64,000 nt of DNA from CAZWKQ01 sp964634005. GTDB taxonomy: Bacteria; Bacteroidota; Bacteroidia; Bacteroidales; JACABE01. The DNA lies in NCBI GenBank assembly GCA_964634005.1, contig CAZWKQ010000002.1, positions 124,001 through 188,000 of the forward strand, given 5' to 3'. A program made the translations under genes and the position numbers. Below the pieces are notes generated by a model. It searched no databases. It saw only the letters and a program-made list of their open reading frames with translations, and was not told the origin of the DNA. Position 1 is the first letter of the stretch. Every line of letters begins with the position of its first letter. Positions 26,684-35,325 of the stretch are shown here, in pieces.

Positions 26684-28683
26684 AAGCTGTCGATAAGATT
26701 ATCATCAGCAATAGAAGGTAAAGTAACTTTCAGTTTTGGTTCTTGCTTCATTGCTCGTTTTATAGCGAATATTGCTTCTTTGTTTCTTGCCCAGCTGCGT
26801 CTCGAAATTCCGTTGTTTACATCCCAGAAAAGCATACTGTTGAGTCTTCTGTCGGCATCTTCAGAGCCGTCGAGAACCATTCCGAACCCGCCATTAATAA
26901 CTTCACCCCAGCCAACACCTCCGCCGTTGTGTATTGATACCCAAGTAGCACCTCTGAAAGAGTCGCCGATAACATTTTGTATTGCCATATCGGCGGTAAA
27001 TCTTGACCCGTCGTATATGTTAGATGTTTCTCTGTACGGAGAGTCTGTTCCCGAAACATCGTGATGGTCGCGTCCGAGTACAATAGGTGCAGATATTACA
27101 CCTTTTCTTATTGCTTCATTGAATGCTGCGGCAATTTTTATTCTGCCTTCTGCATCTGCATATAAGATACGGGCTTGTGAGCCAACAACCAGTTTATTCT
27201 TTTTTGCTCCTTTAATCCACTGAATATTATCGAGCATTTGTTGTTCAATTTCCGAAGGTGACTCTTTAGCAATATTTTCCAATACTTGCATAGCAATCAA
27301 GTCTGATTTATCAAGGTCATCTTCTTTCCCTGAAGTGCATACCCAACGGAAAGGTCCAAATCCGTAATCGAAACACATAGGCCCCATAATATCCTGTACA
27401 TAAGATGGATATTTGAAGCTGCCATCCTTATTGAATATATCGGCACCGGCCCTGCCCGACTCGAGTAAGAAAGCATTACCATAATCGAAAAAGTACATTC
27501 CTTTGGCAGTAAGTTTGTTTATAGCAGCAACTTGTCTTTTTAAAGACTCCTGGACTTTTTGTTTAAACAATTCAGGTTGTTCGGCCATCATTTTGTTCGA
27601 TTCTTCATATGTCAATCCAACGGGATAATAGCCTCCCGACCATGGATTATGCAATGAGGTTTGGTCGGAACCGAGTTCAACTTCAATATTTTCTTCAACT
27701 AAGCGTTCCCATAAATCTACAACATTTCCCAAATATGCAATTGAAACAACTTCTTTATTTTCTTTTGCTTTTCTAATTCGAGGTATTAATTCATCGAGGT
27801 TATCATATTTTTCGTCAACCCAGCCCTGCGAATAACGGGTTTGAAGTGCTTTTGGATTAATCTCTGCAACAACGCCGACGCATCCTGCTATAACCGAAGC
27901 TTTTGGTTGTGCTCCTGACATACCGCCCAAACCTGATGTAACAAATAATTTTCCCTCAAGACCTTCGTTTCCTTTTCTTATTTTTCTTCCTGCATTTAAA
28001 ACTGTTATTGTTGTTCCATGAACTATTCCCTGTGGTCCGATATACATATAAGAACCTGCTGTCATCTGGCCGTATTGAGAAACCCCCAATGCGTTGAATC
28101 TTTCCCAATCATCGGGTTTGGAGTAGTTGGGTATCACCATCCCGTTAGTAACAACAACTCTGGGAGCATCTTTGTGTGAAGGGAACAAACCTAAAGGATG
28201 ACCTGAGTACATTACTAAAGTTTGCTCCTCAGTCATTTCGGCAAGGTATCTCATAGTAAGCAAATATTGAGCCCAGTTTTGAAACACAGCTCCATTACCA
28301 CCGTATGTTATAAGTTCATGGGGATGTTGTGCAACAGCATAATCGAGATTATTTTGAATCATAAGCATTATGGCCGCTGCTTGCTTAGTTTTGCACGGAT
28401 ATTCATCAATTGGTCTTGCATACATTTTATAATCGGGGCGGAAGCGGTACATATAGATTCTTCCGTAGGTATTTAATTCATCGAGAAATTCTTTTGCTAA
28501 TATTTTGTGGTGCTTGGGATCAAAATACCTTAAAGCGTTTTTTAAAGCTAATTTTTTTTCTTCTTTTGTTAATATGTCTTTCCTTTTAGGTGCATGATTA
28601 ATACTTGAATCCCATTCTTTTGGAGCAGGCAATTCTGCAGGAATTCCCTCTAATATAGCTTTTTGAAATTCTTTCAATTCCAT
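26677..28683 (-). CDS. hutU: urocanate hydratase (long form)
   Basis: A 668-residue cytoplasmic enzyme that hydrates urocanate to imidazolonepropionate in histidine breakdown, using tightly bound NAD+ as an electrophile. Diagnostic stretches include the LITYGGNGAVFQNWAQYLL region, VVTNGMVIPNY, YGQMTAGSYMYIGPQGI, GLGGMSGAQPKA (NAD site), SDQTSLHNPWSGGYYPVG, MGPMCFDYGFGPFRWV (active-site Cys loop) and GGGVGWGEVINGG. It is about 110 residues longer than the E. coli/Bacillus enzyme; the extra length is the N-terminal region typical of the Bacteroidota long form. No hutH, hutI or ftcD/hutG lies nearby. It is 32 bases downstream of the MCE gene on the same strand, apparently at the end of an envelope operon. 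Confidence 0.94.
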   Translation of the reverse strand: MELKEFQKAILEGIPAELPAPKEWDSSINHAPKRKDILTKEEKKLALKNALRYFDPKHHKILAKEFLDELNTYGRIYMYRFRPDYKMYARPIDEYPCKTKQAAAIMLMIQNNLDYAVAQHPHELITYGGNGAVFQNWAQYLLTMRYLAEMTEEQTLVMYSGHPLGLFPSHKDAPRVVVTNGMVIPNYSKPDDWERFNALGVSQYGQMTAGSYMYIGPQGIVHGTTITVLNAGRKIRKGNEGLEGKLFVTSGLGGMSGAQPKASVIAGCVGVVAEINPKALQTRYSQGWVDEKYDNLDELIPRIRKAKENKEVVSIAYLGNVVDLWERLVEENIEVELGSDQTSLHNPWSGGYYPVGLTYEESNKMMAEQPELFKQKVQESLKRQVAAINKLTAKGMYFFDYGNAFLLESGRAGADIFNKDGSFKYPSYVQDIMGPMCFDYGFGPFRWVCTSGKEDDLDKSDLIAMQVLENIAKESPSEIEQQMLDNIQWIKGAKKNKLVVGSQARILYADAEGRIKIAAAFNEAIRKGVISAPIVLGRDHHDVSGTDSPYRETSNIYDGSRFTADMAIQNVIGDSFRGATWVSIHNGGGVGWGEVINGGFGMVLDGSEDADRRLNSMLFWDVNNGISRRSWARNKEAIFAIKRAMKQEPKLKVTLPSIADDNLIDSLF

Positions 28684-28715
28684 TTTTTAATAAATATTTG
28701 ATTATTAACTGATTA

Positions 28716-29687
28716 TCATTTTTTGTTTTTCCCTCCAAATACACTAATTCTAAAGTATTTATCGGGATTTTGTTTTATATCTTTTAATAACAAGTTTAAG
28801 TCTAAAGCCGATGCATTAAGGTTTCGGTAAAGGCTGTCGTTATTTATAAGCAGTCCGAGAGAACCTTCGCCTCGGTTGATTTTTTCAATTATAATATTAA
28901 TATCGCTAAGAGCTTTGTTTGTCTGGTTAATTGTTTGATTAATCTTAACCTTCGCTAGTGTGTCGCTTAGTGAAGAAAAATTGCTTATAATATTCGATAT
29001 CTTATCGTTATTGTTTCTTATGTTATGAGAAATTGATTCAATGTTTGAAATAATCATTGTTAGTCTGTTTCTTTGAGAAGTAACTAAAGTATCGAGGTTA
29101 AATGTAGTATTTTTGATATTATCCAATGAAATTTTAATATTTTCGAAACTCTTGGAAATGTTGTTACGTGTAGTTTCGTTGAATACCAGTTTTACGGCAA
29201 TAAGAACCGAGTCGAACGAACTCATCATTTCTTCTGCTTTAAGTTTTAATGGCAGCACTTGTCTGTTGATTTCCTCTTTAAGATCTGCTTCTATCTCCGT
29301 TGAAAGTGTATCTCCGGTTTTAATATTATCGGGCGAATTTCCCATAATAATTTGAATAGCCCTTGAACCCATTAAGTCAGAACTGTATATTCTTGCAATT
29401 GAATTTTTGGGTATAACTATTGGCGAATTAAATACCAAAGTAACTTTGACTTTAGAAGATTCATTGCTGACAAATTTAACACTACCTACATATCCGACTT
29501 TGACACCACTGATATAAATGGGATTAGACGGGACTAATCCGTCAACTTTATCGTAGAATGCAAAACATTTTCTTTCACGGGAAAAAATATCCTTGCTTTT
29601 CAAAAAGTTTACACCCCAAATAAATATCAGGAGAATAATAACAAAGAAAAAGCCTATTTTTAGTTCCCGGTTTATTTTAATCTTCAT
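28716..29687 (-). CDS. MCE/MlaD-family lipid-transport protein
   Basis: A 323-residue protein with one N-terminal transmembrane helix (IGFFFVIILLIFIWGVNFL). The MlaD/MCE domain follows (about 38-115: FAFYDKVDGLVPSNPIYISG, VKVGYVGSVKF, DLMGSRAIQIIMG). A long helical, Ser/Asn/Ile-rich coiled-coil region (120-260) and a short C-terminal hydrophobic segment complete it. MCE proteins form hexameric rings that pass phospholipids between inner and outer membrane with an MlaE/MlaF ABC transporter, which is not encoded here. Pairing with an upstream amidase (15-base gap) and a divergent lptD is a conserved Bacteroidota arrangement. The family call is firm; the exact lipid and direction are not known. 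Confidence 0.9.
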   Translation of the reverse strand: MKIKINRELKIGFFFVIILLIFIWGVNFLKSKDIFSRERKCFAFYDKVDGLVPSNPIYISGVKVGYVGSVKFVSNESSKVKVTLVFNSPIVIPKNSIARIYSSDLMGSRAIQIIMGNSPDNIKTGDTLSTEIEADLKEEINRQVLPLKLKAEEMMSSFDSVLIAVKLVFNETTRNNISKSFENIKISLDNIKNTTFNLDTLVTSQRNRLTMIISNIESISHNIRNNNDKISNIISNFSSLSDTLAKVKINQTINQTNKALSDINIIIEKINRGEGSLGLLINNDSLYRNLNASALDLNLLLKDIKQNPDKYFRISVFGGKNKK

Positions 29688-29702
29688 GATTTTGCAAATT
29701 TC

Positions 29703-30878
29703 TTATTTTTTATTCAATAATTTAACTGCTTCTGAGGGAGGTATGCGTTCTTCATTTAAAAATGCAACAACGAAAGCATCTTTGAATCCTTTTTCCTGCA
29801 TTTTAATCAGTAATTGATTAGCGTCTTTAAGATTGCTTTCATTGCCAACCGTGTATTTATAGAGATTGCCGTGATAATATTTTTTTACATTTTCAAGGCC
29901 TTTGAAATCGGGTGATTGAATAGGTTTGTCGATAGATGAAGTAGCAAACTGAACACGGAAAGTTATCGTATTTTTATTTGTGAGTGTATCAATTATTATG
30001 TTTTTTAAATCTTTATTTTCAGTAGATTGCACAATTTGGTTGTTTTTTTCATCTTCAAATTTTGTAGTCGCAATTTGAGCTTGATTGTTGAATCCCTCAA
30101 CTTTAAATTTATATTCTTTAAATGCATCGAAAATTGAGTGAGCAATTTCGTTTTTCCCTTTTTCTGATAATAAGTATTCTTCTTCTTTTTGATGACTTAT
30201 AAATCCTGTTTCGATTAAAATTGCGGGCATAGTTGTTTTATATAGAACCAAAAAGCCATCTTGTTTTACTCCTCTATCTAATGATTTTACGTTTTTTCTG
30301 AAGTGCTTCTGAACTTTTGCTGCAAGGTCGAGGCTTTGGTCGAGGTAGGCATTTTGAAATAGCGAGAAAATAATGTTAGCTTCAGGAGAGTTGGGGTCAA
30401 AGCCGTCGTAACTGTTTTTATAGTCATCTTCATACAAAATTGCAGCGTTCTCTTTTTTAGCTACTTCCAAATTTGCATGGCTACGGTGAAGACCCATTAC
30501 GTATGTTTCGTTACCGTATGCATCTTTCGATTTGTTCGAATTACAGTGTATGGAAATGAATAAATCAGCATGATTCTCGTTGGCAATTTTTGCTCTGCGA
30601 TGCAATTCAATAAATTCGTCACTTTTTCTTGTATAAATGACTTTTACATCACTGAAATTATTTTCTATAAGTTTCCCAAGTTTTAATCCTATAGCAAGAA
30701 CTATATCTTTTTCTTTCGATTTACTGCCAACAGCTCCCGGGTCGTGCCCTCCATGTCCTGCATCTATAACAACGGTAGTTACTTTAAGCCCCTTTCCCGG
30801 ACGCGAAGTATTGGAAAACAATGATATCATTATCCCTGAAAAAATCAATGTAACCAATAAAACCTTTTGTTTCGACAT
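29703..30878 (-). CDS. N-acetylmuramoyl-L-alanine amidase with SPOR-like domain
   Basis: A 391-residue periplasmic zinc amidase that cuts the bond between MurNAc and the stem peptide during cell separation. An N-terminal hydrophobic segment (VLLVTLIFSGIMISLF) exports it. The Amidase_3 domain (about 33-255) carries VVIDAGHGGHDPGAVG (first zinc His), an acidic zinc ligand in KSKEKDIVLAIG, ADLFISIHCNS (zinc His) and the catalytic Glu in PAILIETGFISH. Residues about 255-300 are a linker. Residues about 300-380 look like a SPOR domain (FRVQFATSS, FKDAFVVAFLNEERI) that would bind denuded glycan at the septum. First gene of the minus-strand amidase/MCE/hutU group, divergent from lptD. Confidence 0.92.
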   Translation of the reverse strand: MSKQKVLLVTLIFSGIMISLFSNTSRPGKGLKVTTVVIDAGHGGHDPGAVGSKSKEKDIVLAIGLKLGKLIENNFSDVKVIYTRKSDEFIELHRRAKIANENHADLFISIHCNSNKSKDAYGNETYVMGLHRSHANLEVAKKENAAILYEDDYKNSYDGFDPNSPEANIIFSLFQNAYLDQSLDLAAKVQKHFRKNVKSLDRGVKQDGFLVLYKTTMPAILIETGFISHQKEEEYLLSEKGKNEIAHSIFDAFKEYKFKVEGFNNQAQIATTKFEDEKNNQIVQSTENKDLKNIIIDTLTNKNTITFRVQFATSSIDKPIQSPDFKGLENVKKYYHGNLYKYTVGNESNLKDANQLLIKMQEKGFKDAFVVAFLNEERIPPSEAVKLLNKK

Positions 30879-30951
30879 AGTTGAATATTAATATTTATGT
30901 TAAAAAATGCTAATCTATTTATTTAACATAGTCTAATATTAAGAGCTTTTT

Positions 30952-30982
30952 ATGTTTTATTTTGCTGAATGTATTAATTTTG
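30952..30982 (+). promoter_or_regulatory. lptD promoter, -33/-7 type
   Basis: TATG (30952-30955, 3 of 4 to TTTG), 19 bases, then TAATTTTG (30975-30982). The start point would be near 30989, about 48 bases before the lptD start. Confidence 0.5.
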
Positions 30983-31001
30983 CCCTTTTTATTATTTTTT
31001 A

Positions 31002-31032
31002 CAAAAGTAGTATTTTTACAAAAATAATCAAA
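31002..31032 (-). promoter_or_regulatory. amidase operon promoter, -33/-7 type
   Basis: On the minus strand: TTTG (31032-31029), 19 bases, TACTTTTG (31009-31002). Both boxes match exactly. The start point would be near 30995, giving a leader of about 115 bases. It faces the lptD promoter. Confidence 0.6.
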
Positions 31033-31036
31033 TAAA

Positions 31037-33667
31037 TTGCCGATAAAAAAACCTTTATATATAAATATGCTTTTAATTGCAGCCATTTTATCACTGCAAT
31101 TTATAAGTTTAAATATTTTTTCACAGACGGATACTGTTTTATCGGGAAACGTAATTAAAGATACAACCTTAAAATCGGCTTCGGATACGACTTTTAAAAA
31201 GAAAAAAAATGTTATTGAATCGAAGATTGTTTACAAATCTGATGATTCATTGAGATTTCAGGTTTTCGACAAAAATGTTTTTTTATATAACACAGCCGAT
31301 ATCAGCTATCAGAAAATAAATTTGCAGGCCGATTTTATTAATATGAATTTTAATAATAATCAAGTATTTGCAAAAGGGACTGAAGATAGTACAGGAAAAT
31401 TAAAGGGAACGCCGGTTTTTAAAGAAGGAGAAAAAAGTTTCAAGTGTTTAGAACTCTATTACAATTTCGATTCGAAAAAAGGATTGATTAAACAAGTAAT
31501 AACACAAGAAAGTGAAGGGTTTATTCACGGAGAAAAAGTTAAAAAAATGGCTGATGATGTTACTTTTATTCAACATGGGAAATACACTACCTGCGACTTG
31601 GATCATCCACATTTTGACATAAGATTTGGCAAAGCAAAAGTTATTCCCGATAAAAAAATTGTAACAGGTCCGGCTTTTCTGTATATAGAGGATATTCCAA
31701 CGCCATTATTTGTACCATTAGGTTATTTCCCGAATACCAAAAAGCAATCATCGGGGATATTATTTCCAACATACGGCGAATCTCCCAACAGAGGTTTTTT
31801 CTTCGAAAACGGGGGATATTACTTTGCATTGAGCGACTATATAGATCTTGCATTAAGAGGAGATATTTATACTCGCGGAAGTTGGGCTATACGCTCGGCT
31901 TCGAGCTACAATAAAAGATATAAATTTAACGGCAATTTCAGCATAGATTATGCTAAGAATATTTATGGCGAACCTAATACTCCCGATTATAACAATAGTA
32001 CGGATTTTGCTTTAAGATGGTCTCATAATCAGGATGCAAAAGCAAGGCCAAACAGCAGATTTTCGGCAAATGTAAATCTTGTTAGTAGCAAATACAACCA
32101 GTTTTCGCAAAATGCCAATGATTTTTTGACTAATACTACTGTTTCAAGTATTTCGTATTCAACCAATTTTAGTAATAATTATTTTTTAACCGTAGATCTG
32201 GGGCAAAGCTACAACACTAATACTCGTATTATTGACCTTAATCTTCCGACAATTGCTTTCAATACCAATAGATTTTACCCCTTTAAAAAATCATTGCAAA
32301 AGGGTAGCCCTAAATGGTATGAAAATATTATGTTTAACTATTCAATGAATGCTCAGAACAAGATTAATACTTATGATAGTATTTTGTTTACTCAAAAAAC
32401 CATTGAAAATATGCAAAATGGTGTCAGGCACTCAATTCCAATAAGCAGCAGTTTAAATGTTCTTAAATATTTTACTTTAACAAACTCAATAAATATTACA
32501 GAAAGATGGTATTTTGAAACTACAAACAAAGAATGGTCGAAAGACTCTTTATTTAATGAAAACGGTGTTTTTACCGGCTTTTTAAAATCAACCAAAGTAA
32601 AGGAATTTGCAAGGGCATTAGATTTTGTATTGAGTTCTTCGTTAAATACTCGTTTGTACGGTATTGCTCAGTTTAAAAAGGGGTATATCAAAGCTGTTCG
32701 TCATGTTATAGCTCCAAGCGTAAGTTTTTCGTGGCGCCCCGATTTTGGAACTTCTTTTTGGGGTTATTATAAAAACTATACCGATAATAATGGAATAAGT
32801 CATAAATATTCAAAATTTGAAAATTCTTTATATGGCTCCCCACCCGATGGTAAATATGGCAGTATAGGATTTTCGGTTTCCAATAATCTGGAAATAAAGG
32901 TAAAATCGCCCAAAGATACAGTTACGGGAACTAAAAAGATAGTTCTTATAGAGAATTTTTCATTGGCTTCATCCTACAATCTTGCTGTTGATTCTCTAAA
33001 TTGGTCGCCTTTGACTATGAACGGCAGAACTACATTATTTAAGAATATTTTTATCTCTTATTCGAGTATATGGGACCCTTATGTTAAAACCAATGCTAAC
33101 CGCAGAATAAATTTATATGAATGGGATATCAACCGAAGACTTTTCAGACTTGATAATACTTCTTGGAATGTAGGGCTTAATATGAATCTCAACTCATCTT
33201 TATTCAAAAAAAATAAGGGTAAATCAGCAACAAATTCTGAAAATCAGGATAATCAGGTTAAAAACTCAAGTCCTGTAACAAATATTAATGAAGTTCTTGG
33301 CGATGTAGTTGATTTTGATATTCCTTGGAATTTGACGATTTCATATAATTTTAATTATTCAAGCAACTATAATGCTTTTTATACAAGATACGACAAGAAT
33401 TATATCCAAACACTTTCTTTTTCGGGCGATTTTAATTTAACAAAAAAATGGAAAATCGGATTTCATTCGGGTTACGATTTCGAACTTAAAGATTTTTCAT
33501 ATACTTCGCTTGATATTTATCGCGATTTGCATTGTTGGGAAATGAGATTCAACTGGATTCCTTTCGGTTTCCGTCAAAGCTGGAGTTTTACCATAAATGT
33601 TAAAGCTTCCGTATTGAGAGATCTTAAATGGGATAAACGTAAAGACTTCAGAGATAAAGTGCAGTAA
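31037..33667 (+). CDS. lptD: LPS-assembly protein LptD (OstA family)
   Basis: An 876-residue outer-membrane protein that inserts lipopolysaccharide into the outer leaflet. Residues about 60-230 are the OstA/LptA-like beta-jellyroll (VFDKNVFLYNTADISYQ, QADFINMNFNNNQVF, with Cys in SFKCLELYY and YTTCDLDHPHF). The rest is the LptD barrel (FVPLGYFPNTKKQSSGILFP, the conserved GYFP motif, to the C-terminal KASVLRDLKWD). The only in-frame start is TTG at 31037; it supplies the basic n-region (PIKKPLYIN) of the signal peptide, whereas the first ATG (31067) would not. A bidirectional terminator overlaps the 3' end. It is divergent from amidase/MCE, a phylum-typical envelope arrangement. Confidence 0.88.
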   Translation: MPIKKPLYINMLLIAAILSLQFISLNIFSQTDTVLSGNVIKDTTLKSASDTTFKKKKNVIESKIVYKSDDSLRFQVFDKNVFLYNTADISYQKINLQADFINMNFNNNQVFAKGTEDSTGKLKGTPVFKEGEKSFKCLELYYNFDSKKGLIKQVITQESEGFIHGEKVKKMADDVTFIQHGKYTTCDLDHPHFDIRFGKAKVIPDKKIVTGPAFLYIEDIPTPLFVPLGYFPNTKKQSSGILFPTYGESPNRGFFFENGGYYFALSDYIDLALRGDIYTRGSWAIRSASSYNKRYKFNGNFSIDYAKNIYGEPNTPDYNNSTDFALRWSHNQDAKARPNSRFSANVNLVSSKYNQFSQNANDFLTNTTVSSISYSTNFSNNYFLTVDLGQSYNTNTRIIDLNLPTIAFNTNRFYPFKKSLQKGSPKWYENIMFNYSMNAQNKINTYDSILFTQKTIENMQNGVRHSIPISSSLNVLKYFTLTNSINITERWYFETTNKEWSKDSLFNENGVFTGFLKSTKVKEFARALDFVLSSSLNTRLYGIAQFKKGYIKAVRHVIAPSVSFSWRPDFGTSFWGYYKNYTDNNGISHKYSKFENSLYGSPPDGKYGSIGFSVSNNLEIKVKSPKDTVTGTKKIVLIENFSLASSYNLAVDSLNWSPLTMNGRTTLFKNIFISYSSIWDPYVKTNANRRINLYEWDINRRLFRLDNTSWNVGLNMNLNSSLFKKNKGKSATNSENQDNQVKNSSPVTNINEVLGDVVDFDIPWNLTISYNFNYSSNYNAFYTRYDKNYIQTLSFSGDFNLTKKWKIGFHSGYDFELKDFSYTSLDIYRDLHCWEMRFNWIPFGFRQSWSFTINVKASVLRDLKWDKRKDFRDKVQ

Positions 33668-33706
33668 AAAAAAGAGGCTGTCTAAAAGTAAGGCAGCCTC
33701 TTTTTT
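33668..33706. terminator. bidirectional terminator lptD / metK
   Basis: Arms aaaaaagaggctgtc (33668-33682) and ggcagcctctttttt (33692-33706) pair over 15 positions with one T-G wobble, loop of 9, with T runs on both strands. It lies between convergent genes and is almost the same sequence as the terminator at 52525-52565. Confidence 0.9.
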
Positions 33707-33723
33707 GGGGGAGTTTTTTAAAA

Positions 33724-35031
33724 TTAAATTTTAAAAGTTTTTTTCAGAGTATCTACATAATCGAGTTTTTCCCATGCAAAGAACTCAACTTCTTTAAAAT
33801 ATTTAGTTTCACCCTTTACTTTTTTCGATTTAGTAGTATCATCGGAGTAGTAAACTTCAACTTCTTTTTTAAAGTGGTCTCTCCCGAAATGTCCATAGCT
33901 TGCTGTAGGCAGGAAAATGGGGTTTTTCAAACCAAAACGGTTAATTATTGCATAAGGTCTCATATCAAAAACTTTTGAAACTATTTCGGCAATTTCACCG
34001 TCATTCATAATTTTCCCGTTTTTATCTTTAACTTTTGAAGTACCGAAAGTATTAACATATAATCCTACAGGTTTAGCAATACCAATAGCATAAGCAACCT
34101 GTACGAGAACCTCATCAGCAATACCTGCAGCTACCATATTTTTTGCTATATGACGTGTGGCATAAGCCGCCGAACGATCGACTTTTGAGGAATCTTTTCC
34201 TGAAAAAGCCCCACCACCGTGAGCTCCTTTACCTCCATATGTGTCAACTATAATTTTTCTCCCGGTAAGTCCTGTATCTCCGTGAGGTCCTCCAATAACA
34301 AACTTGCCTGTGGGGTTAACATGAAGCGTAAAATCTTTTTTCAGCATTTTCTTCACTTTCTCTGGTAAAGTTGAAACTTTGGCAACACGAGGAATAAGAA
34401 CTTCAAGGATATCTTTTTTAATTGTTTCCTGCATTTTCTTTTCTGTATCAAATTCATCGTGCTGGGTTGAAATGACTATAGTATCAATTTTTTCGGCTAC
34501 ACCTTTGTCATTGTATTGAATTGTTACCTGAGATTTTGAATCGGGGCGAAGGTATTTCATTTTCTTGCCTTCACGGCGAATTTCGGCCAATTCCTGAAGT
34601 AAAACATGAGAAAGCTCCAGTGGCATAGGCATATAATTGTCCATTTCTTTACATGCGTAACCAAACATCATTCCCTGATCTCCGGCACCCTGTTCTTCAG
34701 TTTTTTTCTTTTCAACTCCTTGATTAATATCTTGCGATTGCTCATGTATGGTAGAAATAATTCCGCATGAATTGGAATCGAAACGATATTCTGCTTTAGT
34801 ATAACCTATTTTATTTATGGTATCTCTAACAACTTTTTGTACATCAACATAACCTTTTGTTTTAACTTCACCGCTACAAACGGCTAAACCTGTAGTTACC
34901 AATGTTTCGCAAGCTACTTTTGATTCAGGATCAAATCGTAAAAATTCGTCCAATAATGCATCAGATATTTGATCGGCAACTTTATCGGGATGTCCTTCCG
35001 ATACCGACTCTGAAGTGAATAAATAACCCAT
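33724..35031 (-). CDS. metK: S-adenosylmethionine synthetase
   Basis: A 435-residue cytoplasmic enzyme making S-adenosylmethionine from methionine and ATP. Motifs: FTSESVSEGHPDKVADQISD at the N-terminus, GAGDQGMMFGYA (the GxGDQGxMFG ATP site), FVIGGPHGDTGLTGRKII and GGGAFSGKDSSKVDRSAAY (phosphate loop). It is longer than the E. coli protein (384) because of an insertion around 165-205 and at the end, as is common in Bacteroidota. Expression is probably controlled by the SAM-II riboswitch in its 5' leader (35096-35150): when SAM is plentiful the leader folds and represses. It converges on lptD with a shared terminator. Confidence 0.96.
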   Translation of the reverse strand: MGYLFTSESVSEGHPDKVADQISDALLDEFLRFDPESKVACETLVTTGLAVCSGEVKTKGYVDVQKVVRDTINKIGYTKAEYRFDSNSCGIISTIHEQSQDINQGVEKKKTEEQGAGDQGMMFGYACKEMDNYMPMPLELSHVLLQELAEIRREGKKMKYLRPDSKSQVTIQYNDKGVAEKIDTIVISTQHDEFDTEKKMQETIKKDILEVLIPRVAKVSTLPEKVKKMLKKDFTLHVNPTGKFVIGGPHGDTGLTGRKIIVDTYGGKGAHGGGAFSGKDSSKVDRSAAYATRHIAKNMVAAGIADEVLVQVAYAIGIAKPVGLYVNTFGTSKVKDKNGKIMNDGEIAEIVSKVFDMRPYAIINRFGLKNPIFLPTASYGHFGRDHFKKEVEVYYSDDTTKSKKVKGETKYFKEVEFFAWEKLDYVDTLKKTFKI

Positions 35032-35077
35032 AATATTTTTTATTTAATTAATGATTTAATTTTAAGGAAAAATAACT

Positions 35078-35095
35078 GATTGATAAACAGGATGG
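35078..35095 (-). promoter_or_regulatory. possible expression platform of the metK riboswitch
   Basis: Downstream of the aptamer the leader contains ATCAATC (35084-35078, minus strand), complementary to GATTGAT in the aptamer loop (35136-35130). This pairing would exclude the SAM-II pseudoknot. From sequence only; no folding was run. Confidence 0.3.
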
Positions 35096-35150
35096 TAAAT
35101 TGTTTTAGCATTTTTTCCAAGTGGTTGCAATCAATCAAATCTTTCCACAT
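35096..35150 (-). ncRNA. SAM-II riboswitch in the metK leader
   Basis: Read on the minus strand. P1 is GTGG (35148-35145) with CCAC (35124-35121). The first loop has the conserved GATTT (35141-35137) and TTGCAA right before the second P1 strand. After a short A-rich linker comes the conserved GCTAAAA (35109-35103), followed by CAATT (35102-35098), which pairs with loop GATTG (35136-35132) as pseudoknot helix P2. This order (P1, GATTT, TTGCAA, P1', GCTAAAA, P2') is the SAM-II signature. Two extra A lie between P1 and GATTT compared with known members. The promoter -7 box ends 4 bases upstream of P1, so the RNA starts at the aptamer. Confidence 0.88.
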
Positions 35151-35152
35151 CA

Positions 35153-35160
35153 CAAAATTA
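35153..35160 (-). promoter_or_regulatory. -7 box for metK and its riboswitch
   Basis: Reads TAATTTTG on the minus strand, an exact TAnnTTTG match; transcription would begin at about 35146-35150, at the first base pairs of the riboswitch. Confidence 0.65.
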
Positions 35161-35290
35161 TAATTTATTTCTTAATCTAAACTTAACTCGATTAAAAAAG
35201 TTCATTGAATATCTTTTTTGTAATTAATGATTTATAGTTTAAAATAAAGAATATCAGTATTTAAGACAAAAAAATAATTCTTAAAAAAAA

Positions 35291-35321
35291 TTGTTTGTAG
35301 AAAATAAAAAATGTAATTTTG
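35291..35321 (+). promoter_or_regulatory. dnaB promoter, apparently leaderless
   Basis: TTG (35291-35293), 20 bases, TAATTTTG (35314-35321). The -7 box ends 4 bases before the dnaB ATG at 35326, so the transcript would start at or next to the start codon. Confidence 0.5.
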
Positions 35322-35325
35322 AAGA

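Noticed and set aside
26677..28683. A hut operon
   Set aside because: Only hutU is present; genes on either side belong to envelope or secreted-protein functions.
35032..35160. S-box (SAM-I), SAM-IV or SMK riboswitch upstream of metK
   Set aside because: The leader is too short for a four-way junction and lacks its K-turn; the elements present match SAM-II only.
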